Shown here: piece after piece, positions 43,863-52,067 of the stretch
Layout: every line of letters starts with the position of its first letter
How positions within the stretch are numbered: the first letter of the stretch is position 1
From: Caryophanales bacterium UBA1737
GTDB lineage: Bacteria; Bacillota_I; Bacilli_A; ML615J-28; CAG-313
DNA: 64,000 nucleotides
NCBI GenBank assembly: GCA_002315915.1
Contig: DCIB01000002.1
Location: 1-64,000 of the forward strand
Reading direction: 5' to 3'
The notes under the pieces: generated by a model
Database searches by the model: none
Seen by the model: the letters and a program-made list of their open reading frames with translations, nothing else
What the model was told of the DNA's origin: nothing
Translations under genes and position numbers: made by a program

Positions 43863-45029
43863 ATGGAAGATTTATTAAAAAATTTCATTGAACAAATGGG
43901 ATTCTTTAGTAATGGTCAATTTGATATTACAGCTTTTTTATTAAGAATTGTAATGATTATTGTAGCTTTAGTATTAATATATTTAGCTATTGCAAAAGGA
44001 TTTGAACCATACTTATTAATCCCTATTGGTATAGGTATGTTATTAGTAAATCTTGCTCCATCACTATATTCATCAGGAGTAAATGGTGAAGCACCAGGTT
44101 TATTATATACATTACATCAAGGTATATCATATGAGTTGTTTCCACCACTAATATTTTTAGGAATAGGTGCAACAACAGATTTTGGACCACTTATCTCTAG
44201 ACCATCTAGTTTAATACTAGGAGCTGCAGCACAACTTGGTATATTTATTACCTTTATTGGTGCAGTATCATTGTTTGGATTTACTCCAAAACAAGCAGCA
44301 TCAATAGGTATTATTGGTGGTGCTGATGGACCAACCGCAATATTTTTATCAAATAAATTAATTGGCCAAACTGATCCAATGCTTTGTGCTTCAATTGCTG
44401 TTGTAGCATATTCATACATGGCACTTGTTCCAGTAATTCAACCTCCTATTATTAAGTTATTAACAACTAAAAAAGAACGTATGATTCATATGGAACAAAC
44501 AAGAGATGTTACTAAACTTGAAAGAGTAATGTTCCCTATCTTAGTTATGATAGTAGTAATTCTATTATTACCATCATGTGCTTCATTAATTGGAATGCTT
44601 ATGCTTGGTAACTTAATAAAAGAATCTGGTGTTGTTCCAAATTTAGTTGATGCATCTTGTAAAACTATTATGTATATGGTAACAATATTTTTGGGTTTAT
44701 CAGTTGGATCAACTGCCATACTTACTAATTTAGACCAAGCATTAAGTTTCTTAAAAATATTAATTCTAGGAGCTGTTGCGTTTTCGTTTGCTACAGCAGG
44801 TGGTGTATTAATTGGAAAACTTATGTGTAAGATTTCTAAAGGCAAAATTAATCCTATGATTGGAGCTGCAGGAGTATCTGCAGTACCAATGGCAGCAAGA
44901 GTAGTTCATAAATTAGGTCAAGAAGAAGATTCTTCTAATTATCTTCTAATGCATGCTATGGGACCTAATGTTGCAGGTGTTATTGGTAGTGCTGTTGCAG
45001 CTGGATTATTACTTAGTTTCTTTGGATAA
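43863..45029 (+). CDS. oadB: Na+-translocating decarboxylase beta subunit
   Basis: OadB is the integral membrane subunit that decarboxylates carboxybiotin and exports Na+. The 388-aa product begins with the family's LLKNFIEQMGFF type amphipathic start and has about nine hydrophobic segments, the motifs GIGATTDFGPLI, GIIGGADGPTAIF (ion-binding region) and a second GAAGVSAVPMAARV with the C-terminal NYLLMHAMGPNVAGVIGSAVAAG. All are diagnostic for OadB/GcdB/MmdB. With oadA, oadG and the carrier this gives a complete pump, so oxaloacetate decarboxylation can set up a Na+ gradient at the cytoplasmic membrane. A terminator hairpin follows. Confidence 0.96.
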   Translation: MEDLLKNFIEQMGFFSNGQFDITAFLLRIVMIIVALVLIYLAIAKGFEPYLLIPIGIGMLLVNLAPSLYSSGVNGEAPGLLYTLHQGISYELFPPLIFLGIGATTDFGPLISRPSSLILGAAAQLGIFITFIGAVSLFGFTPKQAASIGIIGGADGPTAIFLSNKLIGQTDPMLCASIAVVAYSYMALVPVIQPPIIKLLTTKKERMIHMEQTRDVTKLERVMFPILVMIVVILLLPSCASLIGMLMLGNLIKESGVVPNLVDASCKTIMYMVTIFLGLSVGSTAILTNLDQALSFLKILILGAVAFSFATAGGVLIGKLMCKISKGKINPMIGAAGVSAVPMAARVVHKLGQEEDSSNYLLMHAMGPNVAGVIGSAVAAGLLLSFFG

Positions 45030-45030
45030 T

Positions 45031-45062
45031 ATAAATGCTAGTATCTTTACTAGCATTTATTT
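45031..45062 (+). terminator. intrinsic terminator after oadB
   Basis: A perfect 13-bp stem (45031-45043 and 45048-45060) with TCTT loop. The following sequence is AT-rich; birA starts 17 bases later, so some readthrough into birA is likely. Confidence 0.85.
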
Positions 45063-45077
45063 ATTAATGAGGTAGTT

Positions 45078-45770
45078 ATGAATATTATTAAATTAAATGA
45101 AGTATCTTCAACAAATGATTATATTAAAGAAAATATAAATGTTTTAAAATCTAATACACTAGTATATGCTTCATCACAAACAAATGGTAAAGGTAGACTT
45201 GGTAGAACTTGGTATAGTAATAAAGATGAAAACATTTTAGCTTCTATATATATTGATAATTTAGATGAAAATACAATATATTTATCTAGTATTATTGTTG
45301 GATGTGCTATTCACAAAATATTATTAAAATATTTAGATAATTTATTTATAAAATGGCCAAATGATTTAATTGTTAATGATAAAAAAATATGTGGTGTTTT
45401 ATGTGAATTAATAAATAATAAATTAATAATTGGATTTGGAATTAACGTTAATCAAAAAGAATTCATTGGTGAATATCATTTTAAACCAACTTCATTAATT
45501 AATGAAATAAAAAAAGAAACAGATATTAATGAATTATTAAAAGATATATATAATTCTATTATTAATGAATTTAATATTTTTAAAAATAATTCATTAGATA
45601 TTATTAATTATTTTAATGATAATCTTTATGGCAAAGGAAAAACTGTTAGTTTTAAGATTAATAATCTTCAAGCAAAAGGAGTTATCTCTAAAGTAGATAA
45701 TAATGGTCATTTAGTATTAAAAATGAATAATAATTATATAACTATTGATAGCGGTGAAATTATATTTTAA
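45078..45770 (+). CDS. birA: biotin-[acetyl-CoA-carboxylase] ligase BirA, no HTH domain
   Basis: BirA activates biotin with ATP and attaches it to the carrier lysine. The 230-aa protein has the catalytic motifs SSTNDYI, SQTNGKGRLGRTW (biotinyl-AMP loop), IKWPNDLIVNDKKICGVLCE and the C-terminal SH3-like domain (about 180-230). It lacks the N-terminal winged helix that makes some BirA proteins transcriptional repressors, so it is a monofunctional ligase. The position directly after the biotin-dependent pump suggests the carrier at 43538 is its main substrate. The start follows GAGG and is coupled to the preceding hairpin region. Confidence 0.95.
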   Translation: MNIIKLNEVSSTNDYIKENINVLKSNTLVYASSQTNGKGRLGRTWYSNKDENILASIYIDNLDENTIYLSSIIVGCAIHKILLKYLDNLFIKWPNDLIVNDKKICGVLCELINNKLIIGFGINVNQKEFIGEYHFKPTSLINEIKKETDINELLKDIYNSIINEFNIFKNNSLDIINYFNDNLYGKGKTVSFKINNLQAKGVISKVDNNGHLVLKMNNNYITIDSGEIIF

Positions 45771-45800
45771 AATAGCATTTATAAAAATGCTATTTTTATT
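45769..45800 (+). terminator. intrinsic terminator after birA
   Basis: A perfect 12-bp stem (45769-45780 and 45785-45796) starting in the stop codon, with a T-rich end. Confidence 0.9.
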
Positions 45801-45811
45801 TTACTTATCCT

Positions 45812-45840
45812 ATTAAATTAAATTTAAAATTTGATATAAT
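45812..45840 (+). promoter_or_regulatory. promoter of the four-gene reductase-like unit
   Basis: TATAAT at 45835-45840 preceded by TGA (extended -10), with a weak ATTAAA at -35 (45812-45817, 17-bp spacer). The leader to the ATG at 45908 is about 60 bases and contains a small hairpin (AATCT/AGATT near 45853-45866). Confidence 0.6.
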
Positions 45841-45907
45841 ATTAATGTATAAGAATCTTTTTAGATTATTTACATAAAACAATTTAATACTATAAAAGGA
45901 GAACAAA

Positions 45908-46774
45908 ATGAAAGTTGTTTTAGCTGGAGCTTTCGGTAACCTTGGTGCCGAAATTCTAAAATCTCTTGTTAAAGCTGGACATGATGTTGTTGCAGCTGAT
46001 TTAAAAGAAAGAGATGTTGAAGGAACAAATAAAAAATATAAATTTGTTTCTATTGATGCAACTAATCCTGAAACATTAAAAGGATTATGCGATGGTGCTG
46101 ATGTTGTTATTACTACTATGGGTTTAACAAGCGCATCAACTAAAGTTACTTCATATGATATTGATTATCAAGGTAACTTAAATTTACTTAATGAAGCAAA
46201 AGCTGCTAAAGTAAAACATTTCACTTATATTTCTGTTATTTCATGTGATTTACCAGGAGCAGAAAAAGTTCCTATGTTACATGCTAAATTCTTATTTGAA
46301 AAAGAATTAGAAGCAAGTGGAATTAGTTATGTAATTCATAGACCAACTGGTTATTTCTATGATATTGCAAAAGTATTTAAACCATATGTTGATAATGGTG
46401 AAATGAAATTATTAAAAGGTTATGGATATGTTAAAGCAAATGTTGTTGACTGCCCTGATTTTGCAGAATTCATTGTAAAGAGTATGTTAGATGATAACAA
46501 ACTATATAATGTAGGTGGTAAAGAAACATATTCATATATGCAAATGGCTAAAATGTGTTTTGATGCTGCTGATAAAGCATTACTTGTATCATGGAGTCCT
46601 AAATGGATGTTTGGATTACTTGCTAATATGCTTAAAAAACAAGGCAAACATGACATTATCCTATTTAGCCAATGGTCTTTAAGCCATGATTTAGTTGGTG
46701 ATACTATTGTTGGAAAAGGCTCTTTTAAAGAATATGTATCAAAATATTTTGCTAAAGACGGAGGTAACAAATAA
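45908..46774 (+). CDS. atypical SDR/NmrA-like NAD(P)-binding protein
   Basis: The 288-aa protein has a Rossmann fold with the glycine motif GAFGNLG (about 7-13), an acidic residue after the second strand (ADLKERD), a DVVITTMGL strand and the region KHFTYISVIS...HAKFLFEKELEASG then HRPTGYF, typical of atypical short-chain dehydrogenases (NmrA/HSCARG type). Such proteins act as NAD(P)H-dependent reductases, epimerases or redox sensors; the substrate cannot be read from sequence. It starts a four-gene unit and overlaps the membrane reductase-fold gene by one base, which suggests both act on the same small molecule. The start follows AAAAGGAG. Confidence 0.85.
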   Translation: MKVVLAGAFGNLGAEILKSLVKAGHDVVAADLKERDVEGTNKKYKFVSIDATNPETLKGLCDGADVVITTMGLTSASTKVTSYDIDYQGNLNLLNEAKAAKVKHFTYISVISCDLPGAEKVPMLHAKFLFEKELEASGISYVIHRPTGYFYDIAKVFKPYVDNGEMKLLKGYGYVKANVVDCPDFAEFIVKSMLDDNKLYNVGGKETYSYMQMAKMCFDAADKALLVSWSPKWMFGLLANMLKKQGKHDIILFSQWSLSHDLVGDTIVGKGSFKEYVSKYFAKDGGNK

Positions 46775-47616
46775 TGCCATTTAATGCAGCTTGGTTAGTA
46801 TTAGTTGGAGCAGCAATGCTTGGTTGCTGTATTGGATTTAAAAAATTTATTTGGTTCTTATCTATAGGATATGGATTAGGTATTTTATGTATAGGTGTTG
46901 CTATGTTTATACTTGCACTTTGTGCTGGTGTTAATTTAATTAGCGCATTACCATTCTATTTAATGTGTTTAGTATTAGTAGTTTATGGTGCAAGACTTGG
47001 ATTATTCTTATTATTTAGAGAAATGAAGAATGCTTCATATAAAAAGACTTTAGATACTGTTGCAAAAACAGATAAGAAAACTCCTATATTTGTAAGCATT
47101 TCTATGTGGATTATGAATTCATTTTTATTCTTTGCTCAAGCATCTGGATTATATTACCGTGCTTTTAATGGTAAAGCAGTAGATTGTATTAAGGATCCAG
47201 TTATGTGGGTAGGCCTTGTAATTAGTGTTATTGGTGTAGTATTAGAAGCAGTAGCTGATGCACAAAAATCTAAAGAAAAGAAAGAAAATCCTCATATGGC
47301 AGCTACAAAAGGTGTATTTAAATTATGTCGTTGCCCTAACTATTTCGGTGAAATGTTAGTATGGACTGGTGTATTAGTTTCTGCAGTTAATGTATTAAAT
47401 ACATTTGGTGAATGGTTTGTAGTATTACTTGGATGGGTATTAATTTGCTATATTATGATTAATGGTGCTCAACGTTTAGAAAAACGTCATGTTAAAAACT
47501 ATGGTACTAACCCAGAATACGTTGCATATGCTCGTAAAACACCAATTATTATTCCATTCATTCCTCTATATAATTTAAATACTGTAGTATATAGAGACGA
47601 AACAATTGATAAATAA
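46774..47616 (+). CDS. DUF1295/steroid 5-alpha-reductase-fold membrane protein
   Basis: The 280-aa protein has about seven hydrophobic segments and the DUF1295 pattern: YGARLGLFLLFRE, EAVADAQKSK and the diagnostic CRCPNYFGEMLVWTG, which is the NADPH-binding signature shared with steroid 5-alpha reductases and isoprenylcysteine methyltransferases. Members reduce lipophilic enones or act as methyltransferases; most bacterial ones are untested. The start codon overlaps the SDR stop, preceded by GGAGG (46760 region). The next gene starts on the final base of this one. Membrane location suggests a hydrophobic substrate for the unit. Confidence 0.85.
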   Translation: MPFNAAWLVLVGAAMLGCCIGFKKFIWFLSIGYGLGILCIGVAMFILALCAGVNLISALPFYLMCLVLVVYGARLGLFLLFREMKNASYKKTLDTVAKTDKKTPIFVSISMWIMNSFLFFAQASGLYYRAFNGKAVDCIKDPVMWVGLVISVIGVVLEAVADAQKSKEKKENPHMAATKGVFKLCRCPNYFGEMLVWTGVLVSAVNVLNTFGEWFVVLLGWVLICYIMINGAQRLEKRHVKNYGTNPEYVAYARKTPIIIPFIPLYNLNTVVYRDETIDK

Positions 47617-48269
47617 TGGATCAAACAATAATCTCTTTTATTAATGAATTATACCCACTTACAAAGTGTGATATAAAAGAATTTAATAAAATAGAATTTA
47701 ATGGTATGTCTTTTACTAATACTCATTATGAAGCCGAAGGCTTAGGTAGCGTTTCTATAATGGAAATGGTTGCTGCAGGCGGAGCTATGACGATGGATTC
47801 TATAATAATAAATCCATTCAATATAGATGCACCACTTGTTTCATATGATAGAGTTAAAGCATTTGGTAAAGACACACTATTACTTGAGTCATATAATACT
47901 TGTTTAAATAACGATTTTGATCAATCTAATTTACTATTATTAAAATCAAAGTATTCTAATTTTATAGATCATGTATCTAAACCATGTTGGTATGATGATA
48001 TAACTATGCCTTTTTCACTATGTAAAGATGGTGAAAAATCAAATGAATCAGATTTTGATAATATTGCTAAAGAATTTATATTATTATATTTAGAAGCTAC
48101 TAAAATTGCTCCTAAATGTGATGAAAAATTAAAAAGATTAGCTGCAAAGAAATATTCTGATGGCTTATTAGAACATGGTGGACCTGCTACAGATCCATTT
48201 AAAGCAGCAGTTGGAATTGAAAAGACAACAGAATTCTTTAATAAAGTATTATTTGCAGTAGAAAAATAG
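47616..48269 (+). CDS. putative ferredoxin-dependent bilin reductase-like protein
   Basis: I do not recognise this 217-aa protein by overall similarity, but its pattern resembles the PcyA/HY2/RCCR superfamily, as judged against PcyA from memory. E50 (in SIMEMVAAGG) and D78 (in APLVSYDRV) are 28 residues apart, as the catalytic Glu76 and Asp105 of Synechocystis PcyA are 29 apart. Between them a strand and an NPFNIDAP turn replace PcyA's FPEPLYGLP, and D61 falls where His88 lies. The C-terminus DPFKAAVGIEKTTEFFNKVLF parallels PcyA's DKTRRVLEKAFGE...SQVLF. There is no signal peptide. Neighbours include flavin and ferredoxin-linked redox enzymes. If the match holds, it would reduce a linear tetrapyrrole using ferredoxin. 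An unrelated fold is possible. Confidence 0.4.
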   Translation: MDQTIISFINELYPLTKCDIKEFNKIEFNGMSFTNTHYEAEGLGSVSIMEMVAAGGAMTMDSIIINPFNIDAPLVSYDRVKAFGKDTLLLESYNTCLNNDFDQSNLLLLKSKYSNFIDHVSKPCWYDDITMPFSLCKDGEKSNESDFDNIAKEFILLYLEATKIAPKCDEKLKRLAAKKYSDGLLEHGGPATDPFKAAVGIEKTTEFFNKVLFAVEK

Positions 48270-48278
48270 GACATATAT

Positions 48279-48794
48279 ATGGTAAAAGAAGACGTAAATA
48301 TTAAATATTTTCAATCATTTTGGATTGAACAACAAAAAAATGCAAAACACATGGATCAAGATAAAGTTTTAGAACATATTACTAACTTTATTAATAATCA
48401 TAATACATGTGCTCTTGCAACAGGAGTTGATTCGTATATTAGAAATACTCCTATTGAATATACATTTATGGATGGAGATTTCTATTTCTATTCAGAAGGT
48501 GGAAATAAATTTATTGGTTTAGAAAAAAATGATAATGTTAGTATAGCAATATTTGAATACTATGGTGACCGTTTTAATTCTCATGGATTACAAGTTATGG
48601 GAAAAGCTGAAGTTTATCCACCTAGATGTGAATTATTTAAAAAAGTATTAGAATTCAAAGGAATTCCATATGACGTAATGAAAGCAGCTAAAGTAGATGT
48701 TGCATTAATAAAAGTAACACCCGTAGAATATGAAATGTATGATACAGATTTTGTAAAAGCTGGCTATGATGTACGTCAAATTATAAAGTTTTAA
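48279..48794 (+). CDS. pyridoxamine 5'-phosphate oxidase-like flavin split-barrel protein
   Basis: The 171-aa protein has a helical N-terminus (about 1-38) and a split-barrel fold: CALATGVDSYIRNTPIEYTF, DGDFYFYSEGGNKFIGL, NVSIAIFEYYG and LQVMGKAEVYPP, ending VALIKVTPVEYEMYD. This is the PNPOx-like family, whose members bind FMN, F420 or heme and include flavin reductases and HugZ-type heme-degrading enzymes. A true pyridoxine oxidase is unlikely given the divergent ends. It is the last gene of the four-gene unit, nine bases after the bilin-reductase-like gene, and is followed by a terminator. A redox role linked to its neighbours is inferred. Confidence 0.8.
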   Translation: MVKEDVNIKYFQSFWIEQQKNAKHMDQDKVLEHITNFINNHNTCALATGVDSYIRNTPIEYTFMDGDFYFYSEGGNKFIGLEKNDNVSIAIFEYYGDRFNSHGLQVMGKAEVYPPRCELFKKVLEFKGIPYDVMKAAKVDVALIKVTPVEYEMYDTDFVKAGYDVRQIIKF

Positions 48795-48804
48795 TTAAAG
48801 AAAG

Positions 48805-48836
48805 TAGCAGAAGTATAAATACTTCTGCTATTATTT
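48805..48836 (+). terminator. intrinsic terminator of the reductase-like unit
   Basis: A perfect 12-bp stem (48805-48816 and 48819-48830) with a minimal centre and a short T run. The next gene starts 12 bases later. Confidence 0.8.
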
Positions 48837-48847
48837 GAAGGTGATTT

Positions 48848-49690
48848 ATGGCATATAAAATTTTAAGAAAAGAAATTTTAAATCCTACTGTTACTTTAAT
48901 GGAAATAAATGCTCCATATGTAGCTAGAAAAGCACATGCTGGAGAATTTATTATATTAAGAGTAGACGAAAAAGGAGAAAGAATTCCATTAACTATTGCT
49001 GATTATGATATTGATAAAGGAAGTGTAACTATTATATTTCAAATAGTAGGACTTTCTACTTATAAATTAAATCAGTTAAATGAAGGTGATGAAGTTTTAG
49101 ATTTTGTTGGACCACTTGGTAAACCTACTGATATTTTGAATGTTAAAAAAGCATTAGTTATAGGTGGAGGAGTAGGTGCAGCAATAGCGTATCCTATATG
49201 TAAAGCATTAAAACTTCAAGGATCTTATGTAGATGCAATAGTTGGGTTTAGATCTAAAGATATAGTTATATTAGAAGATGAATTTAAAAATTCTTCAGAT
49301 AATTTATATATTTATACAGATGATGGATCATATGGTAAAAAGGGTTTTGTTACAAGTGATTTAAATGAACTATTAAAAAATAATTATGATGAAGTATTCG
49401 TAATAGGTTCATTAATGATGATGAAAAACGTTGTTAATGTAACTAAAGAATATGGAACTAAAACTACAGTATCAATGAATTCTATTATGATAGATGGAAC
49501 TGGTATGTGTGGTGGATGTAAATTATATATTGATGGTAAGATGAAATTTGCTTGTGTAGATGGTCCTGATTTTGATGGATTTAAAGTTGATTTTGATTCA
49601 ATGATATTAAAATCAAAGATGTATAAAGAAGTTGAACATCATAAATATGAAACATATTGTAATTTAATGAAGGAGAAAGTAAATGGTTAA
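48848..49690 (+). CDS. ferredoxin:NADP+ oxidoreductase small subunit (SudB/NfnA type)
   Basis: The 280-aa subunit carries FAD and one [2Fe-2S] cluster. It has the FAD-binding barrel (about 1-95, with RIPLTIADY), an NAD(P)-binding domain starting ALVIGGGVGAA and the C-terminal cluster motif GTGMCGGCKL...KFACVDGPDFDGFKVD. This matches the beta subunit of sulfide dehydrogenase (SudB) or NfnA, which pairs with the protein encoded next. Together such enzymes move electrons among NAD(P)H, ferredoxin and sometimes sulfur. The start follows GAAGGTGA and the end overlaps the next gene by 8 bases. Sud and Nfn forms cannot be told apart here without phylogeny. Confidence 0.92.
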   Translation: MAYKILRKEILNPTVTLMEINAPYVARKAHAGEFIILRVDEKGERIPLTIADYDIDKGSVTIIFQIVGLSTYKLNQLNEGDEVLDFVGPLGKPTDILNVKKALVIGGGVGAAIAYPICKALKLQGSYVDAIVGFRSKDIVILEDEFKNSSDNLYIYTDDGSYGKKGFVTSDLNELLKNNYDEVFVIGSLMMMKNVVNVTKEYGTKTTVSMNSIMIDGTGMCGGCKLYIDGKMKFACVDGPDFDGFKVDFDSMILKSKMYKEVEHHKYETYCNLMKEKVNG

Positions 49691-51026
49691 TATTAATCGT
49701 GTAGAAATGCCTTCATTAGATGCAAAGGTTAGACAAACTAATTTTAATGAAGTTGCAACTGGTTATACAAAAGAGGATGCTTTACTTGAAGCATCAAGAT
49801 GTTTAAATTGTAAAAATCCATTATGTGTAAAAGGGTGTCCTGTAAATATTGATATTCCTGGATTCATTTCATTATTAAAAGAAGATAATGTTAATGCAGC
49901 CTTAGCAAAAATTAAAGAACAATCTGCATTTCCTGGTATTTGTGGAAGAGTTTGTCCACAAGAAAAACAATGTGAAGGTAAATGTGTAAGAGGAATTAAA
50001 GGTGAAAGTGTTGCAATAGGAAGACTTGAAAGATATGTTGCAGATAATGGAACTATCTTAGAAGAACCTCTTATTACAAAGAATAATAAGAGTGTTGCTG
50101 TTGTAGGTAGTGGACCAGCAGGTCTTGCATTTGCCGGTGAAGCATTAAATAAGGGATATGATGTTACTATTTATGAAGCACTACATTGTAGTGGTGGTGT
50201 TTTAGTATATGGTATTCCAGAATTTAGATTACCTAAATCTATTGTTAAAAAAGAAATTGATTCTTTAGTTAAAAAAGGTGCTAAAATTATTAATAATGTA
50301 CTTGTTGGTAAATCTATTTCATTAGAAGAATTAAAGAAAAATAATGATTATGTATTCTTAGGACTAGGAGCTGGTGTTCCTAGATTTATGAATATACCTG
50401 GTGAAAACTTAAATGGTGTACAATCAGCTAATGAATTCTTAACAAGAGTTAATCTAATGAAAGCATATATTGAAGAATATGATACACCAATTAAACATAT
50501 GAATAATGTAGTTGTAGTTGGTGGAGGGAATGTTGCTATGGACGCAGCACGTTGTGCTAAACGTCTAGGAGCCAATGTTTCTTTAGTATATAGAAGAAGT
50601 TTAGATGAAATGCCAGCACGTCTTGAAGAAGTTCATCATGCTATGGAAGAAGATATTAATTTCTTAACATTAACTAACCCTATTTGTATTAATGGTAATG
50701 AAGAAGGCAATGTTGTAAGCGTTACTTGTAATACAATGGAATTAGGAGAACCTGATGCATCAGGTAGAAGAAGCCCAATTGTTAAAGAAGGTTGTGATGT
50801 AACTATTAACTGTGATACAGTTATTATGGCTATAGGAAATTATCCTAACCCTGTTATTAGAAACTCAACAGATATGATTAATTTCTCAGATAAAGGATTA
50901 ATTATCGTAAATGAAGATAATGAAACTTCATATGAAGGAATATTTGCGGGTGGAGATATTACAACAGGAGCTGCAACTGTTATTCTTGCAATGGGAGCAG
51001 GTAAGAAAGCCGCATCTAAAATTTAA
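49683..51026 (+). CDS. NADPH-binding large subunit (SudA/NfnB, GltD-like)
   Basis: The 447-aa protein is of the glutamate-synthase small-chain superfamily. The N-terminal region has two [4Fe-4S] cysteine sets (CLNCKNPLCVKGCP at about 38-51 and CGRVCPQEKQCEGKC at about 80-94). Then come the FAD motif VAVVGSGPAGLAFA, YGIPEFRLPK, a second Rossmann motif VVVGGGNVAMDAAR for NADPH, RRSLDEMPAR and the C-terminal GIFAGGDITTGAATVILAMGAGK. No glutamate synthase large subunit is nearby, so the partner is the SudB/NfnA-like product. It probably supplies or drains reduced ferredoxin in the cytosol, and could power the putative bilin-reductase-like enzyme nearby, which is inferred. Confidence 0.94.
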   Translation: MVNINRVEMPSLDAKVRQTNFNEVATGYTKEDALLEASRCLNCKNPLCVKGCPVNIDIPGFISLLKEDNVNAALAKIKEQSAFPGICGRVCPQEKQCEGKCVRGIKGESVAIGRLERYVADNGTILEEPLITKNNKSVAVVGSGPAGLAFAGEALNKGYDVTIYEALHCSGGVLVYGIPEFRLPKSIVKKEIDSLVKKGAKIINNVLVGKSISLEELKKNNDYVFLGLGAGVPRFMNIPGENLNGVQSANEFLTRVNLMKAYIEEYDTPIKHMNNVVVVGGGNVAMDAARCAKRLGANVSLVYRRSLDEMPARLEEVHHAMEEDINFLTLTNPICINGNEEGNVVSVTCNTMELGEPDASGRRSPIVKEGCDVTINCDTVIMAIGNYPNPVIRNSTDMINFSDKGLIIVNEDNETSYEGIFAGGDITTGAATVILAMGAGKKAASKI

Positions 51027-51032
51027 ATGAAT

Positions 51033-51064
51033 AAAAGCATAAATCCATCTGATTTATGCTTTTT
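51033..51064 (+). terminator. intrinsic terminator after the oxidoreductase pair
   Basis: A perfect 13-bp stem (51033-51045 and 51051-51063), 5-nt loop, T tract within the right arm. Confidence 0.92.
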
Positions 51065-51137
51065 ATTTTGTTAATACGCTTTTAATATCTACAAAAATAT
51101 GATATTATAATAATATATTATAGAAAGTATTATATAT

Positions 51138-52067
51138 ATGAATATTAATAAACGAAATTTATTAACACAAATTAAAAATTTTGGTCTTATTCTAATAGGA
51201 ACATTCATTCTTGCTTTTGGAACCGAAGTATTTATTAATCAATCTAGTTTAATAATGGGAGGAATGAGTGGTGTTGCTATTATATTAGATTATATAATTC
51301 CGTCTCAAGAATCTAATTTTGAATTATATATTACTATATTAACTTGGTTTTTCTTTTTACTTAGTTTAATAGTAATAGGATGGGATTTTACAGTTAAAAC
51401 ACTTATTTCTGCAATATTCTACCCTATATTTATATATTTATGTTCATTTATTATAGATAAAGATATCAACTTTTTAAATGGATTCTTTATTATAGAATCA
51501 GAATATAAAGAAATATTATCTTGTATATTTGGTGGAGCAATGGTTGGAGCAGGTTGTGCTATTGCACTTCTTGGAGGCGGATCTACTGGTGGAGTAGATG
51601 TTATTGCAACTATTTGCTGTAAATATAATAAAAAGTTAGTTGAAGCAAAAATTATATTTTTACTTGATGCAACTATTGATTTAATAGGTATGTTTGTAAT
51701 AAAAGATTTTGCATTATCACTTCTTGGTATTGCAGCTGCATTTATTTCATCAACAGTTATAGAAAAATTATTCTTAGGACCTAATACCTCTTTTATTGCA
51801 GAAGTAATTACTGAATACCCTGATGAAATTAATGCTGCTATTATTAATAAGTTAGATAGAACTACAACTATTATTCAAGTAGTTGGTGGATATTCTAAGA
51901 AGAATAAGACTATGTTATTAATTTCATTTACTATGAAAAATTATGAGAATTTTAGATATATATTAAAAGAAACTGATCCAAGAGCATTTGTTTTAATACA
52001 TAAAGCTTATGAAATTACTGGAGAAGGTTGGACATACGAGTTAGCTCGTAAGAAAGAGGAAAAATAA
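51138..52067 (+). CDS. YitT family membrane protein
   Basis: The 309-aa protein has the YitT layout: about six hydrophobic segments in the first 200 residues with the repeated motif INQSSLIMGGMSGVAIIL and GGGSTGGVDVIA, and a C-terminal soluble DUF2179 domain (about 210-300, with TTTIIQVVGGYSKKNKTMLL and DPRAFV). YitT proteins are widespread in Bacillota and are thought to be transporters or membrane regulators; the substrate is not established. TATAAT at 51106-51111 is a plausible -10. A one-base overlap links it to the following gene. Confidence 0.9.
   Translation: MNINKRNLLTQIKNFGLILIGTFILAFGTEVFINQSSLIMGGMSGVAIILDYIIPSQESNFELYITILTWFFFLLSLIVIGWDFTVKTLISAIFYPIFIYLCSFIIDKDINFLNGFFIIESEYKEILSCIFGGAMVGAGCAIALLGGGSTGGVDVIATICCKYNKKLVEAKIIFLLDATIDLIGMFVIKDFALSLLGIAAAFISSTVIEKLFLGPNTSFIAEVITEYPDEINAAIINKLDRTTTIIQVVGGYSKKNKTMLLISFTMKNYENFRYILKETDPRAFVLIHKAYEITGEGWTYELARKKEEK

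Noticed and set aside
44486..44845. Minus-strand 119-codon frame within oadB
   Set aside because: Lies fully inside a confident oadB frame and has no domain or ribosome site.
49683..51026. Glutamate synthase small subunit (GltD)
   Set aside because: No large GltB subunit is present; the fused partner layout with the FAD/[2Fe-2S] subunit at 48848 points to the SudBA/NfnAB type.
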